The translations under genes were made by a program, and so were the position numbers. This document shows positions 25,006 through 37,961 of a DNA stretch of 54,454 nucleotides, piece by piece. Source of the stretch: Pelomyxa schiedti (Eukaryota > Evosea > Pelobiontida > Pelomyxidae); assembly GCA_020536535.1 (NCBI GenBank), contig JAHLWZ010000897.1, positions 1-54,454 on the forward strand, in the 5' to 3' direction. The notes beneath the pieces were generated by a model. That model saw only the letters and a program-made list of their open reading frames with translations. It did no database searches and was not told where the DNA came from. Position 1 is the stretch's first letter; each line of letters starts with the position of its first letter.

Positions 25006-27455
25006 ATGAGCGACGAGGAGGAGGACAACAACTTCTACGCGGAGGACAGTGGCGGCGAGGACAATGGCGACGACGACGGTGGCGACGACGGCGGCGACGG
25101 GTTGGACGACGAGGAGCGCGAGCTCGAGGAGGCCTTCGCTGCCGCTGCCGAAGAAGCCGAAAGCGACGCGACCAGGACGTCGGTCACCGCCGCCGCGGAT
25201 CGCGCCCGCACCAAGGCGACGTCGTCCTCATCCAAATCGGCTGCAGTTGCCCCGTCAGCAGGTGCTGTTTCATCAACTACGACTAGTAGTAGTAGCAGTA
25301 CTGGTGGGGGTGGCGGGGGCGGGGGGAGGGGGAGAAGAAGGGCCATGTCGGTATCTTCCATGTCTGAGGCTGACTTGGTTACTGAAATCGACGAAACTGT
25401 ACCCCTTTTTTTTTTTTTTTTGTTATTTTTTATCGTTGGAAATTCATGTCCTTTTTTTTTTTGTTTTTACAGACAGCGGAAATAAGTGAGGTTCTTTCTG
25501 TTTCAAATGACATGGCAGCTGCTTTGCTTCATCACTACAAGTGTGTAGTTTTTAATTAACTGAATTATCGCACACCACTCATGCAAACTAAAGGTGGAAT
25601 AAAATGAAATTGCTTGAACTGTTTCCTGAGAACCCAGATAAAGTGTGAACCCTCCTGTTCATTACATATTTGTTTACTTGCCTTTTTTTTTTTTTTTTTT
25701 CCCTTAGATAAAACGCGAGGCGGGGCTGACGCACTCTCAGACCACACCAAATGTTTCTGCATCCACCAAAAAAGTACGGCTCCGGATTTTCACTATCCCT
25801 TTTGACTGGTTTTCTACCTTTAGGTTAAATGTCCTGTGTGCCTTGACGATGTACCTCCGGCCAATACATTTGCACTTGGTTGTGCACACAGATACTGTAA
25901 ACCCTGTTTATCCATGTACCTACAGGTAACACTCGATCCCATCTTAATCATGTTACACTCTCGATAGAGCAAAGTCGCCGATGGCGTCGTAACTATTAGA
26001 TGTGCATTCCCACGGTGTTCAACTGTTTTCCTTACCTCCACATTACAACGGCTATTACCAGGTAACAAAAAAACGAAGAACCCAACGCTCTCAACTTATG
26101 TTCGAAAAAGCGGAAATATTCCCAAAACTCCAGAAGAATGTGGTGAAGTCTTACATATCTGAAAATCCTCACGTTTTCTCCCTTTTAAGCATCTTTCAAG
26201 GTACCTAACACAACTCTCAGATGAAGCCTTGCCCATTCCCAGGGTGCCCCAGTATTTCTCATGTAGAAAGAATAACAAGAACTGAGCCTATAACTTGTGC
26301 GGCGTGCAGTTTTACTTACTGGCATGTCAATTCCGTTTCCCTGAAACATCTTATTTTTGTCCAGTTTCCGTTGTAACGACCACAGCATTGGTGACCATCA
26401 ACCAGCAACGTGTGCCATGACCGAGGCATGGATCGCCAAAGCCACTGATCAAGCTGAGACTGTCACCTGGCTTATGGCTAACACAAAGAACTGTCCCAAG
26501 TGCAGGAGCGCAATAGAGAAAAATGGTTGTTTTTCCCGGTATCTTTTTATTTGATAGTACTTAGACCGAAATAGGTGGCTGCATGCATATGACCTGCCGT
26601 AAAACTGCAGGTGGTTGTGGGTATGAACCTGGCTCCCATATTCTCGCATTTAAAAGTGCTGTACAGTCATGAGTTCTGTTGGTTGTGCCGTGGGCCATGG
26701 TCCGAGCATGGTTCAGCAACTGGTGGGTACTACAGCTGCAACAAATATGATGCTTCCTCAGCAAAGAAAGAAGACCTGAAGGTTCTTCCCTTTGTTCATT
26801 ACAAAAGAATTTACCCTGCAACAGTCTGCAGATTTGAAAACTGAAATGGAGCACTATATGTTCTATTACCACCGCTATGATGCTCACCAAAAAGCCAAGG
26901 TTAAATATTTGCCCCATTCGCAGTAAACGCTCACAGTGTATCAGAAAATTGCACAGGGGCAGCTTGCGAAGTGCTCGGAAAGAGAACTTGCACTTGCAAA
27001 AACGATGGATATTCATAGTACGGACACCAAATTTCTGTACGAAACTGCTGAAACACTTATCCATGTATGGTCAATTCAACCCAGCCATTGGTTTTTTTCA
27101 CCGTTAGCCAGTGCCGGCAAGTTCTGGAGTATAGCTATGTTTTTGGTTTCAACCTCCCCAAGACTAGCAGGGAGAGGGCCCTGTTTGAACACCTACAGGA
27201 GGTGAGTTTATACAAATTCCCTGCTTACTTAATCGTTTCCCAGGATCTTGAGAAGTACACAAACCATTTGACGGAGTTGTATGAACAAGACGAGAGGAAG
27301 AAGGACTACCAGGCTGTTTTCAAATGGAAAGAAGAAGTGACAAACTACATGCGTGTTACACTAAAGGTAATCCAACACCACCAAGTGCCAACTGACACCC
27401 TCCACAGTTCCTGTCAAACTTCAACGCCGGTGTTGCCAGTGGACTTACCGGGTGA
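25006..27455 (+). CDS. Ariadne-type RBR E3 ubiquitin ligase
   Basis: RBR ligases pass ubiquitin from E2 through a RING2 cysteine to substrate; Ariadne members act with neddylated cullins. ATG 25006 starts an acidic N-terminus ([14 protein letters not shown]), as in the family, then Ala/Ser/Gly-rich sequence. RING1 is [12 protein letters not shown] ... [12 protein letters not shown] (about 25825-25920). The IBR includes [10 protein letters not shown] and [15 protein letters not shown]2 includes [14 protein letters not shown], then after an intron CMHMTC with the catalytic Cys, [13 protein letters not shown] and GYYSCNKYD. The Ariadne domain follows ([53 protein letters not shown]) and ends [15 protein letters not shown] with stop 27453-27455. 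All zinc ligands that I could follow are kept. At least nine introns. Confidence 0.9.
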
Positions 27456-27709
27456 TGCCGTTACAAACAGCACCAATCACACATTAACCCGCATATAATC
27501 CTTGTAAGTGTGTCTGTCACTAACTTATATCCATAAATTCAAAGACACTAGAACCACCGTTCACCCCCTTTTTTCCATCTTACCTTTTATCGATAAAGGC
27601 AACCATCAACATCCCCTAAGGCAGTTTCAACAACTTCGAAATCTAAGGAAAAAAAACCCGTTTTTCGATGCAACAACAAGGATGAGAATTAGAGTTCCAC
27701 AAATGACAG
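27456..27709 (+). other. Convergent 3' intergenic region
   Basis: The gap between the ARI stop and the GH13 stop. It is AT-rich and contains no convincing coding sequence; probably overlapping 3' UTRs. Confidence 0.45.
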
Positions 27710-30601
27710 TCACAAGGGTGTGTTTGCGCTAGCACTCGCCACAAATCGCCCTTGTGTGGATGAGTGTATTAATCTTCTCTCTGAGCTGTTTGTTGTTTTT
27801 GTGAAAGACATATCTCTTGCTCTTGTGTTTTTAGGTGGTTCAAGAACTACAGCCCGGCCGAAGTGTGAGACTACTACTTCGATGACGGAAACTAAATAAA
27901 AACCAAAGTACGGGAATATTGCATTGGGTATGAATCCATCATAGTAAGGGGTGTCACCGCGGCTGCAAGCGATGACAGTGCCTGTGTGTGGGTGCAGGGT
28001 CACATGGTCACCACACAACTCATCATATGAAGCTGCTGAATCGGTGCTCGAAGTGGTGGCGGTGGGATTGGAATCACCAGGAATAATCGCAGCAGTGCCG
28101 CCGGTTCCGTTTGCGTTGATGCAGCATGAGTAGTGGTGCCTGTGTTTTTGCACGGGAGAATGGTGGGGAGGAGGAGGAGTAGGAAGGTGGTCTTGTGATG
28201 TTGCCGGTGTTGGTACGGATGTGGAGAGGAGCTCGACACCAAAGGAGTGATGGTTGCGGTTGTACTCGGGATTGTGGGGGAACCATGACGCGGTGATGGT
28301 ATCGTTGCTGAGGTTGATGAATACTGCAAGCTGGTGAACTTGGGTTACTGTTGCCGGTGCGGATTCGGGACTGCTGATGTGATCGGACTCGGCGCAGGAG
28401 GATAGGGTGTAGGCAATGAACCCTTTGCTTGGGGGTGTGAGTGCGGGGTGAATTATGTTGATGCATGTAGCGGAGCTGAACGTTGTTGGAAAGGTTCTCC
28501 TGAGATGAATGAGGTTGATGCAGAGGTTTAACAGTGAGCCGGGATCCTTGAGTTGTGCTTCGGCATTACTGGTCACTGGTGAAAAGAAGAGATTGGAACG
28601 AGGGGTGATTTTACCAAGTCTTCCAATCGCTTCTTAGGGGTATCCATGGAGTTCCGGTGGTGAATCCAGCCTGTGGCATGTTTCCTACCCACGGAAATGG
28701 TGTTCTTCCCCTGTCGCGGCAATAGTAGACTCCTGGTTCTGCTAGCCATGCAGGATCCTGTCACTGTTTTAGAGTTGACGCGGGAATATTGCTCTACCTT
28801 AATCATAGAGTCAGGGAAGTCCCCATCTTGAAGTCCCAATTCGTCACCATTATAGATGAAGCAAGTCCCTGGAAGGGTCAATTCGAGCATGGTTACAGCG
28901 GCCACATTGGGGCCCACCCGTGAGGCTATGCGAGACCTATCGTGACAGCCAATGGTCCAGTTCGGGGCTGGTGTGGGCCACTCTGTATTTGGTTTGTCCG
29001 GTTCGAAAGGAAATTAATGCTGAACTTACTTGGGCCTGAGCGTTTCTTCAACTCTAGTATGCCAGCAATATATTCCTCAATTGTTGCTTCTACATGCTCT
29101 GGGTTGACAACAGAATCAACCAGCGACATATTCATGGGTAGATCGCATTCATCATAGTCATAGCGCTCAGTAATGTAGTCTTCTGTCTCGTCTCCTGAAT
29201 TGTTCTCATCGAATTTGGCATAACTTTCGCTTGTCTTGCACTGCCAAACAATCGGCGCACCATAAAAACTTATCGCTGTCTCTATAGGGTACCATAGCTC
29301 ACCCATCAACACTTTGTCCCATCCGTGAGATGCAACAACACGTCGGAATCCTTTTATAACATCATGAACCTGATACTGTGAGTACACAGTAACCCACTCA
29401 GAGGACACCTAACCTGAGGGAGATTTTCTGTTCCTGTATGGAGAAGTCTTGAAGTAGAAATCATCCCTGGCTTCCAGTCTGGGTTTATTGGTTCATCTTG
29501 CAACTGGTCATCCTTGCCAGATATTTTAGAAAAGCGTGCAAAGAGGATGTGTTTACTTTGACTAAAAAGCCAATTGCATCCAGCCTAAAACCATCAATTC
29601 CAAGGTCCATCCAGTCGTGCATTAAAGCGTGCATAGCGTGAACCAGCCCTTGGCATCTCCAGTTGAGATCTGGTTGCTCTGGCGTGAACGAGTGCATATA
29701 ATACTGCCCTGTTCCAGAATCAAACGTCCACGAACTTTTTGCTGTGCCAAATGATGGAATCCTGAGATGATTAGATCTCAATTTTGATAGTGGATCGTTA
29801 CCAGTTGTTAGGAGGCCCACCGGTGGGACTAGGATCAGCCCAAATGTACCAATCTCTGAAAGGGTTTTTCCTTGAAGACTTTGACTGCTGAAACCACTTG
29901 TGAGAAGCAGAAGTGTGGTTGGGCACCCAATCCAGAACTACAGCAATTCCCCTCGAATGCGCACTTTCACAGAGTAACTCAACATCCTTCTTTGTTCCAA
30001 ACCTAGTTGAAATGAGTGCAATATTGGAGGAAATTTAAATGAATCCGTGAGTGTGCGGAACCTAGGATTGACTTGACCGAAATCGGTAATATCGTATCCA
30101 AAATCATAGAAAGGAGACTCATAGATTGGGTTAAGGTATATACATGACACTCCAAGTCTCTGTATCAAACAGGGAAATTAGAAAACGAAAAAAATACAAT
30201 TCCCCAAATACACATACATGTATGTAATCCATGTTTTTGACGATTCCCATAATGTCGCCCCAGCCGTCGCCGTTGGAGTCACAGAAGCACGCCGGGGCTA
30301 TCTGATACACGACGCCCCCGCGCCTCCACCAATTCGACGTCGGCGATGGCATCATCATTCCCCCCTCCTCGTCCTCATTTTCCCCACTCCTCGACATCCC
30401 CCCCTCTCCTCCTCCTCCTCGTCCTCCTCGTAGTCGCAGTCGTCGTTGTGTTTCCTCGTCATCGTCCTCACTCCACTCGTGCCCCCAAGACTCGTAGTGC
30501 TCCGCCTCGGCTTCTTCGTCGCCGCTGTTCCCATTATTGCGTGTCCCCAGGCCCAGCGATGCGTCTGTGCATCTATTTTGTACTGCTTTTGTTGCGAGCA
30601 T
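27710..30601 (-). CDS. GH13 alpha-glucosidase / maltase-like glycoside hydrolase
   Basis: A (beta/alpha)8 retaining alpha-glucan hydrolase. The start is taken at ATG 30601 (MLATKAVQNRC); the frame is open further upstream but only with a TTG. An acidic, Arg/Gly-rich N-terminus leads to GGVVYQIAPACFCDSNGDGW (Ca2+-site DSNGDG). Next are IQRLGVSCIYLNPIYESP, FGYDITDF, VVLDWVPNHTS (region I), GIDGFRLDAI (nucleophile Asp) and VLMGELW (acid/base Glu). NWTIGCHDRSR is region IV, where Asn of NHD is Cys. TLPGTCFIYNGDELGLQDGD and QAGFTTG close the catalytic part. The C-terminal beta domain carries a low-complexity insert; stop 27710-27712. No signal peptide is visible, so location is open. Oligo-1,6-glucosidase or trehalose-type activity cannot be excluded. 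Confidence 0.8.
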
Positions 30602-30763
30602 CGGTGCCGTGTCCGTACGTGAAACAGGCAAACCAAGGCACCACAACCCACAATTTGCAAGGGTACTACCCTTACGCTACATTGACTCATCGGCTCCGTC
30701 GTTGCTTTCAAGAAATCAAAAAAATTTTAAAAGCAAACGTAAATAAAGGTGTTAGAGTAATGA

Positions 30764-33700
30764 TCAAGGTAGTGATTGTGGTGGTGTGGATTGGATGAGG
30801 ATGTCAGGTGGTAATGTGAACTCATCCAGGCTCCATGATGGTCCCTCCACTCCTCCTGTGTTTGTGTTGTTAGTAGCAAGATACAAAACAGCCATCAACA
30901 CAGACATACATACCATTTGGGGTCAAGTCAGTGAAAGAGTCACGGCAAGCTAGCCTGATGTGCTCGCACGTTGCCGGATGCGGAAGTTGGTAGAACCCGG
31001 TGATTCCTTCGTCTCTCCTGGTGGGTGTTAGATACTAAGAAGTATGCATTATATTAATAGTAGTAGTCAGTAACCTTGCGGAGGTGACGGCTTCCTGGAG
31101 TGCAAAGAATACTGATGCTCCAAGGTAAAACGGCGTCTCGCCGATGCCCTTTGAGGACAGGCATATAAAGTTTCTGGGATGACTTGGGAACAGTGAAACC
31201 CGGAAATCTCGCGGTACATCACAAAAGGCTGCAGCGATACCGGGGAGTTGTTGTTATTCCTTTTTGTTGCGATTTGGGAAGGATGATACCAGGAACTTTG
31301 TAAGTACTAGGACCCTTTGTGTGGATATTCCCGTCCCTCAAGGTAACAACTTCCTCTGTTGTGCACCATCCTTGACCCTGGAGGAACGCCCCTTCAACCT
31401 TTTTTACGGATTGAGTCATAAAACAGGGGATTGAGACCAACCTGACCAATGTCAATAACTGGGTTTATACTCACCCCAGCATCTACAACTATATCTGACC
31501 GTAATACTGTATGATCACCTTTTCATATGTGAAAAAAGATAAATTTGACTGAGTCTATACCCGTCAATACGTCAATTTCAACTTCAGAACAAGCGGCGCC
31601 ATAGACATGGTAGTAATAAGGTGATCCGTGAACTTGAGTGAATCCACGTGCGGATAGATCTACACGTCCAAAATAAGCTTTTTCCACTAGCTAGATGAAA
31701 AGTAAAACTGTAGGTTAAACAGAAGCAAGTTTTGGGCCAAATGCGGCTTACCTTCCCCCAGGAAAGACTAGCAGCTTCTGACCCAAGTGACTGCTTAAAT
31801 GTAGAAAGCCTATTTTTCAGAAGAGAACACGCATGGAGGACGGCTCGGCCATTCAGGTCTTTTAGCTGAATTCATATTCGAAAAGAGGTGAAGAGGGACT
31901 AGGTTACCGGCCCCAGATGATGCAGCAGTTGATGTCGCATTAGGAACCTTGTCGGTTGAAGTCTCACCAACATGAATGTATTCGATCGGAACATCAAGTA
32001 CAGAAGCTGCAATCTTTAAAAAAAAAAGGTGAGTGCTACTACTGAATGGACAAATCCGCACTTGTGCCATTTTGGTGTGCAAGCCTTGACCAATTTCACA
32101 GCCCCCATGGGATATCATAACAGATCCATCTGTGTAGATGTTCACGAGTGCTCCTGCCTTTGTTGGGCCACTGAATCAGCACAAAGATAAAAAGTAAAAG
32201 AACGGACCTGGTTCAAGAATTCCTCTGAATACCCCACTGTCTGCAGAGTTGGAAGAGTAGAAATTCCACGCTTTGAAAACCGGTGGGTTGCGTTGTAAGT
32301 TTCGATAGCAATTCTGATCTTATCCGTTAGTCCATTATGGTACCAAACTGACTGCGGTACTGTCTGGTTCGGAAGTCACTCTTTTCAAGTAACGAAGCCC
32401 AGATCGCTGGAAGTGTGAAATCAGTGAGTTGTTGGTTATAAAGAGTCAGTTGCCCCTCTCTGTAAAAATTCACTTCCTGCACCATGGGTATAAGTGGGAT
32501 CTTAGTTCAAGTTTGACATACCCTGATCCTTTCTGGGGTAGTTCCGAGAACAGATGCCACTTTACAAACCGCTTCTTCTAGTGTGGCGAGTGCTTGTGGC
32601 GTTCCGAAACCTCTAAAACTATCCAGTGCAAAAACAAGGGTTAGCGCGATAATTTTTTGCTCACATACGCTGTGTTTGAGGGCCTGTTGGTTCTCATAAC
32701 ATGTCCAGTGGCCTTTACATTGGGAATATAATATGGTCCTGGACAGCATTTTATTGACCTGAATATGTTTTTAAAAAACCGAGTGGGTACACCATAAAAT
32801 ATACAGCATACTGCTCCATAACGGAAGGAGACCGATCACAGGAATAGCCGGCATTTGAAAAGAAGTCCACTTCATAGGACAGAATTTGGCCAGAGGAGTT
32901 GAAACCCATCTTATACTTTCCTAGGTAAGGATGGCGATTCCCTATTTGTTTCAATGTGTTATTTACATTATGCCATACAAATTTATGTTATGGTTTGTTT
33001 ACCAGTTATAGACATGTCAACATCTCTGTCCACTACGAATTTTGTTTGCCTGTTCAGAATGGTAGCAGCCACAGCACAAGCGGAAGCAATGAAACCATTA
33101 CGGGTTTCTTTGCCCCCAAACCCACCTCCCAGTTGTGTGCACTAAAAGGTTTTAGCCACTGGCAATTTATTGTATTTTTTCAGTTTAATAATACCTTGAC
33201 ACAAATTTTGGAAGAAGCGATACCACAAGTAGTACTTATGAGGCTCTGGATTAGTGACGGGTTTTGTGTTGTAGACCAAACTACTATGCCTGAATCCAAA
33301 TTTGGAAGCACAAGAGTGGCATGAGGTTCGATGTAAAAGTGTTCCTGGCCGCTAATAGAGACATCACCTGAGGTCAATCATTTGTACACTAAAACTTTGA
33401 TAAACACTGACCTGATATTATCTGTGATGCTTCTTGAAACCCCAAACTAACATCTCCACGGGAAATCACCAAGGGTTCGCAGAGAGTACTATTTAATTTG
33501 ATTGCTTCCTAGTGTGTAAGGTTGAATAAGCAGGACTGATAGTGAGAAAATGATGTAACTTCAATTGTGAGTATTGCAGGAAGTGATTCATAGGTAACTT
33601 CCACCAACTTAGCTGCGCGTCTAGCGATCTGCTGTGTTGTTGCCACAACGATTCCAATAGGGTATCCTGAAAAAGAAATTGGCCCAGATTTGTTGAATCC

Positions 33701-36522
33701 CATATAACAACCTACACATAGAACTTCACGGGAGGCGAATAGTTCTTCATCAGCAACAACAGGCCCACAAAGGTTTGTTCCTGGAACATCCTTACTGGTA
33801 AAAATTGCAATAACGCCTGGCACTGATAGTGCTTTCTGTTTATCGATTGAACTATTATGAAGTTAGGCATTTTGAGTGTATGTATGTCAACATTATTAGG
33901 GCGTGCGCCTGTGAACTCTGTATGAAGGCAGCGTGAACTACATCAGCACAATTTACATCGGCAGTGTAAAGTGCTAAAAAATATCCATTTAATTGAAATG
34001 CGACATTGGAAATACCTGAGCCTGTTACATGTTTTAATGAGGATATATGAGGTAGAGGTGTGCTCACAATAGAGTTGCCACTATAGGAAAAAGGGGTAAG
34101 ATTGCAGAACTATTTCTTACAACATCATACTTTTTCTCAACCAATTCAAAGTTAACCTCTGAAGACTGCAAGCCGTAGCAATCAGGAGGGGATACTAAAC
34201 TGGGTGGAAGTGATGCTTGACCATAGAGCTCAGTGTAAGTACGAATAAAAAACTTGTTATCAGTTACAAAATAAAAAAAGGGCAATTATGACACCTTAAA
34301 AAAGAAACCCCTGCATAAAGCTGATCTAAACTCAGTCATTCCTCCAGGAGCGTCCAGTGAGAGGTTAATTTCATTGGCGAGATCAGTATAAACACTCGGC
34401 AGCACAGAGCTATTCCACTGTTGACCAATCATTTTGTTCGATGTCCTTTTGGCCCTATAGATTTGGTAATAAAAGAGGAAGGAGATGAAGATGCGTACAA
34501 TATGGGGCTGCTAGACACACCAGAAAATGAAAGAGAGCACTCTGACACCTGGAATTCAGGTTCCATTTGGGGAAGGACAGGTGGTTTGGCAGAGAAAAAT
34601 CTTGTATTGTGAGGGAGAGAGCTTTCACTGGTATTAATCCAACGAATTCCTCTCATGTCTGGTTGGTTGCCAGTGTTTGTGGGTATAGAATGTCTTTCAG
34701 AGTGAATCTCAGAAAGAATGACACGAAAGGCGCAGGAAACAATGGCTATATCACTGCACTTTCTTCGGGATTGCTTGTACACTCCCACAAACTCATTTTT
34801 AACGGTCAAGGGAAATCCTTATCAATTGATTAGGCATTCCTTTAGAAATGCTGAAAGATACTGATGGTTGTAATCACTTCACATGGTAGGAGTGAAGTCT
34901 TTCTGTAGCCTGTGATAAATTCAGACACAGGGACAAGACGCTGACTTGAAACTGATTGGATTTCCAAAGTTGCCCCCTGTTTCAAGGTTACTGAAATTAT
35001 CAAGAATAACTTTTTCTTACAGTAGCAAGAAGCAGGGGGCATATATCCGATACAGGACTAGCTGTGGCAATATTACCTCCTATTGTTGCAACATTGCGAA
35101 TTTGGCAATTTCCAAACTTTTTTATAACTTGTAGTAAGGCCTGTACAGATTGCGTCTTGTGCGCCTATGTATCGGTCTTAAATTAAACAGTATTCGCAAG
35201 ACCAACAACCTCTAAACCTGAAATCAATTCTGGTAGGACTTGTTCCAAAACAGATAGTGTAGTGGCACTGCCTATTGTAAGATACTGGGAATCCAATGTA
35301 ACCTTTATCGCTGCAGTGAGCTGTGTTTTTCTTGGAAGGCAAGACGCACACAATGTAACTCAGTCACTCTTGAAACACATATAATAACAGAGTGAGCTAC
35401 AGGATCGGAGAGAATGGAACCAATTCCAATACTGGTATTTCCAGAAATTAATGTGCTTTGAGGAAATTCGGTCTGTGCTAAAAGATTGAGTATGAAGAAA
35501 GGGAGATAAGAGGCCAACTCGTAATTGAATAAGCGCTCTTAGATCTGTGGGAAAGAACCATCGGCGTCCATCACCACTTGTGGCGCACCAGGGTTCACTT
35601 ATTGCTTGCTTTAGAAGCTCTTCTGGCACTTTCTTGTGGGGCGCGTTACAACCACAACTACTGTCTTCTATATCACCCAGTGAGGAATGGATCTCAGGTG
35701 ATGCAACACGATGATCACTTGATTTATTTTCTGGTGTAGCCAGCAGCTAAGTAAAAATCAATGAAAGGAAGTAATTTAGGATAAAAAAATACCCTTCTAG
35801 CAGCTTGAATTATGGGTCTGTATCCAGTGCACCGGCACAGGTTCCCATCCAAATGGGAGTCAACGTTGTCAGCAGAAGAGGTACCAGACAGAGCAATTGC
35901 ATGCATTGCCATTACCATCCCCGGGGAACAAAACCCGCATTGTGTGCCTCCACCATTAGCAAGTGCAGTCTGAACAGGAATAAGGTGAAGGAGCCAGCAC
36001 AATTTACATCAAGATAACCTGGATGGGATGGAGCGGGGCATGGCGACTAGGCTTCCAGTCGGATAGTCCCTCCACAGTAGTAACATGCATACCATCCACA
36101 AACATAATAGGCATTAAACAAGAATTGACCGCCCTATGCCTACAAAAAAGACAACAAAAAAACCCACCCATAAGTCAAAAACATTGAAGATCTTCCATCC
36201 ACATCACAACTCCCAGCTCCCACGTCACACGCCCACGCACAGACACTCACACGACGCAGCGCAGGCCGCAGTCCCAGTAGGTGAGGACCACGGTGCAGCT
36301 GCAGCAGTCGCCCTCGCCGCAGCCCTCCTTGGCCCCCGTCAGCCCCCACGCCCCCCCGCCCGCGGCCCCCCTGAGGTGGCTAAGCAGGGACAGCCCCCCG
36401 CTCCCGCCCCCTGTGCCTGTGCCTATGCCCCCGCACGGCACCTCCCGCAGCTGCCCGTTGACCCACACTCGCACGCACTCGCGGACCCCCCCGCCCTGAT
36501 GTTGCCTTGTTGTTGCTGCCAT
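30764..36522 (-). CDS. XDH: Xanthine dehydrogenase (molybdenum hydroxylase)
   Basis: Oxidises hypoxanthine and xanthine to urate using 2Fe-2S, FAD and molybdopterin. The start is ATG 36522 ([12 protein letters not shown]). The first exon has CVRVWVNGQ and the Fe-S motif [18 protein letters not shown]. The second Fe-S domain shows [36 protein letters not shown] and [18 protein letters not shown]. The FAD domain shows [20 protein letters not shown]. The molybdenum domain shows [52 protein letters not shown] and [20 protein letters not shown], with the catalytic Glu of the GxGE motif. The C-terminus ends [16 protein letters not shown] (stop 30764-30766). More than fifteen short introns. Aldehyde oxidase is the close alternative; full-length order and GIGETP favour XDH. 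Confidence 0.85.
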
Positions 36523-36615
36523 CGCTTGTTCCCCGTACAAAGGAATGAAGAAAAAAAAAAGGAGGTGATGGAAACCTCTCTATCGAACTGGTTTTGATGC
36601 ATGCATTAATTTGAT

Positions 36616-37545
36616 TCAGGTGCTGTCGTTGCCTTTTGACTGAAGAATACCGAGTTGGGCAATTGAATTGGCATGACCGAGGTTGGCAGCCCTCAGCCAC
36701 AGTCTCATTGCCTCGTGTATGTCCTTGGAAAACCCATCAATTCCTTGCCGGTAACGAAATGCGAGGTTGCACATTGCCTGTACACTGCCGCCATCAGCAG
36801 CCCTCTGGTACAGTATCATTGCCTTGTGGGCGTCCTTGCCAACGCCATCACCCTTGTAATAGCACACACCAAGGCTGCACATTGCCCCGGCATGACCAGC
36901 GTCAGATGCCCTTTGGTACAGTTGCACTGCCTTGTGAAAATCCTTGCCAACACCGTCGCCATTGTTATAACACCAACCAAGGTTGCACATTGCCTGTGGG
37001 TCACCACAATCAGCAGCCCTCTGGAACAGTGTCACTGCCTTGCGCATGTCCTTGTCAACGCCTTTGCCATCGTAATAGAAGGAACCGAGGTTGGAAGTTG
37101 CTTGGGCATCGCCAGCATCAGCAGCCTTCTGCCAGAGTGCCACTGCCTTGTGAATGTCAGAGTCAACACCTTGACCATGTTCGTAACACATGCCAAGGAT
37201 GCACATTGTTGCGGAGTTACCAGTATCAGCAGCATTCTGCCACAGTGCCACTGCCTTGTGAAAGTCCTTGTCAACACCGTCTCCATTGAAATAACACAGA
37301 CCAAGGTTGCACATTGCCTGAGCACTGCCAGCATCAGCTGCCTTCTGGTACAGTGCCACTGCCTTGTGTATGTCCTTGCCAACACCACCAACACCGTGGT
37401 CATAACATAGGCCCAGAGATGTCACAGAGGAAGCACTCCAGAGAATCTGACCCACAGAGCAATTGATCATGAGGGGACTGGTGCTGTGCTCATCACCGCG
37501 TGATGTTGCTGTGGATGCTGCTGGCATCTTTGTTGCACCACTCAT
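36616..37545 (-). CDS. Sel1-repeat protein, single exon
   Basis: The frame is open to 38013; ATG 37545 (MSGATKMPAASTATSRGDE) is the likeliest start because the sequence turns repeat-like soon after. Seven 36-residue Sel1 repeats follow in tandem without introns, such as AMCNLGLCYFNGDGVDKDFH and KAVALWQKAADAGDAQ. The stop is at 36616. Sel1 repeats form alpha-solenoids that scaffold protein complexes; no catalytic domain is attached here. The repeats are similar at DNA level with a period of 108 nt, which indicates recent tandem amplification. Upstream exons up to 38159 may belong to the same gene. It ends 93 nt upstream of the XDH start. Confidence 0.75.
   Translation of the reverse strand: MSGATKMPAASTATSRGDEHSTSPLMINCSVGQILWSASSVTSLGLCYDHGVGGVGKDIHKAVALYQKAADAGSAQAMCNLGLCYFNGDGVDKDFHKAVALWQNAADTGNSATMCILGMCYEHGQGVDSDIHKAVALWQKAADAGDAQATSNLGSFYYDGKGVDKDMRKAVTLFQRAADCGDPQAMCNLGWCYNNGDGVGKDFHKAVQLYQRASDAGHAGAMCSLGVCYYKGDGVGKDAHKAMILYQRAADGGSVQAMCNLAFRYRQGIDGFSKDIHEAMRLWLRAANLGHANSIAQLGILQSKGNDST
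36660..37410 (-). repeat. 108-nt coding tandem repeat (Sel1 units)
   Basis: The plus-strand word CTGCCTTGTG followed by a near-constant GTCCTTG(C/T)CAAC recurs about every 108 nt through the block, matching one 36-codon Sel1 unit. Copies differ at scattered positions, so this is an imperfect coding repeat. Confidence 0.8.
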
Positions 37546-37961
37546 TTCACTAAAAATGTGTGCTGCTGAAGATGAACTTGGGTGGTTGCCTGTCGGTGAT
37601 GAACAGCAATACAGCCTCCACAGGGCAACAAAGTGCATGCACGACCACGAATGACCCAAGCCCTGTTGATGAGGATTATCAACATTGGCTCTCGAAACTG
37701 CTGTTGACACAAGGTCAGCCCATTCAGCAATCACTGCTGTTTTATTGCGGCTAGCATCGTGCTGGTCTGATGTCGCATTGATGTGACTCAACACACTCAC
37801 GCAATGTGCTCTCATTCTCAGTGTTGTGAAGGAGATGGCGCGAGAGAAAGCCCGAGACAGGCACGGTGGAATGTGATGATGAAGTGACACGTGGTCGTTG
37901 ATGACACAACGGAGGCAAACAAGGAACAACAGACCAGGCAGGTAATCGCATTCATCATCTT

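Noticed and set aside
30602-30646. Upstream start for the GH13 gene at 30646
   Set aside because: The codon there is TTG, not ATG; the first ATG in frame is at 30601.
36660-37410. Regularly spaced repeats resembling a CRISPR array
   Set aside because: The 108-nt period equals one Sel1 repeat, spacing sequence is itself conserved, the frame is open throughout and the genome is eukaryotic.
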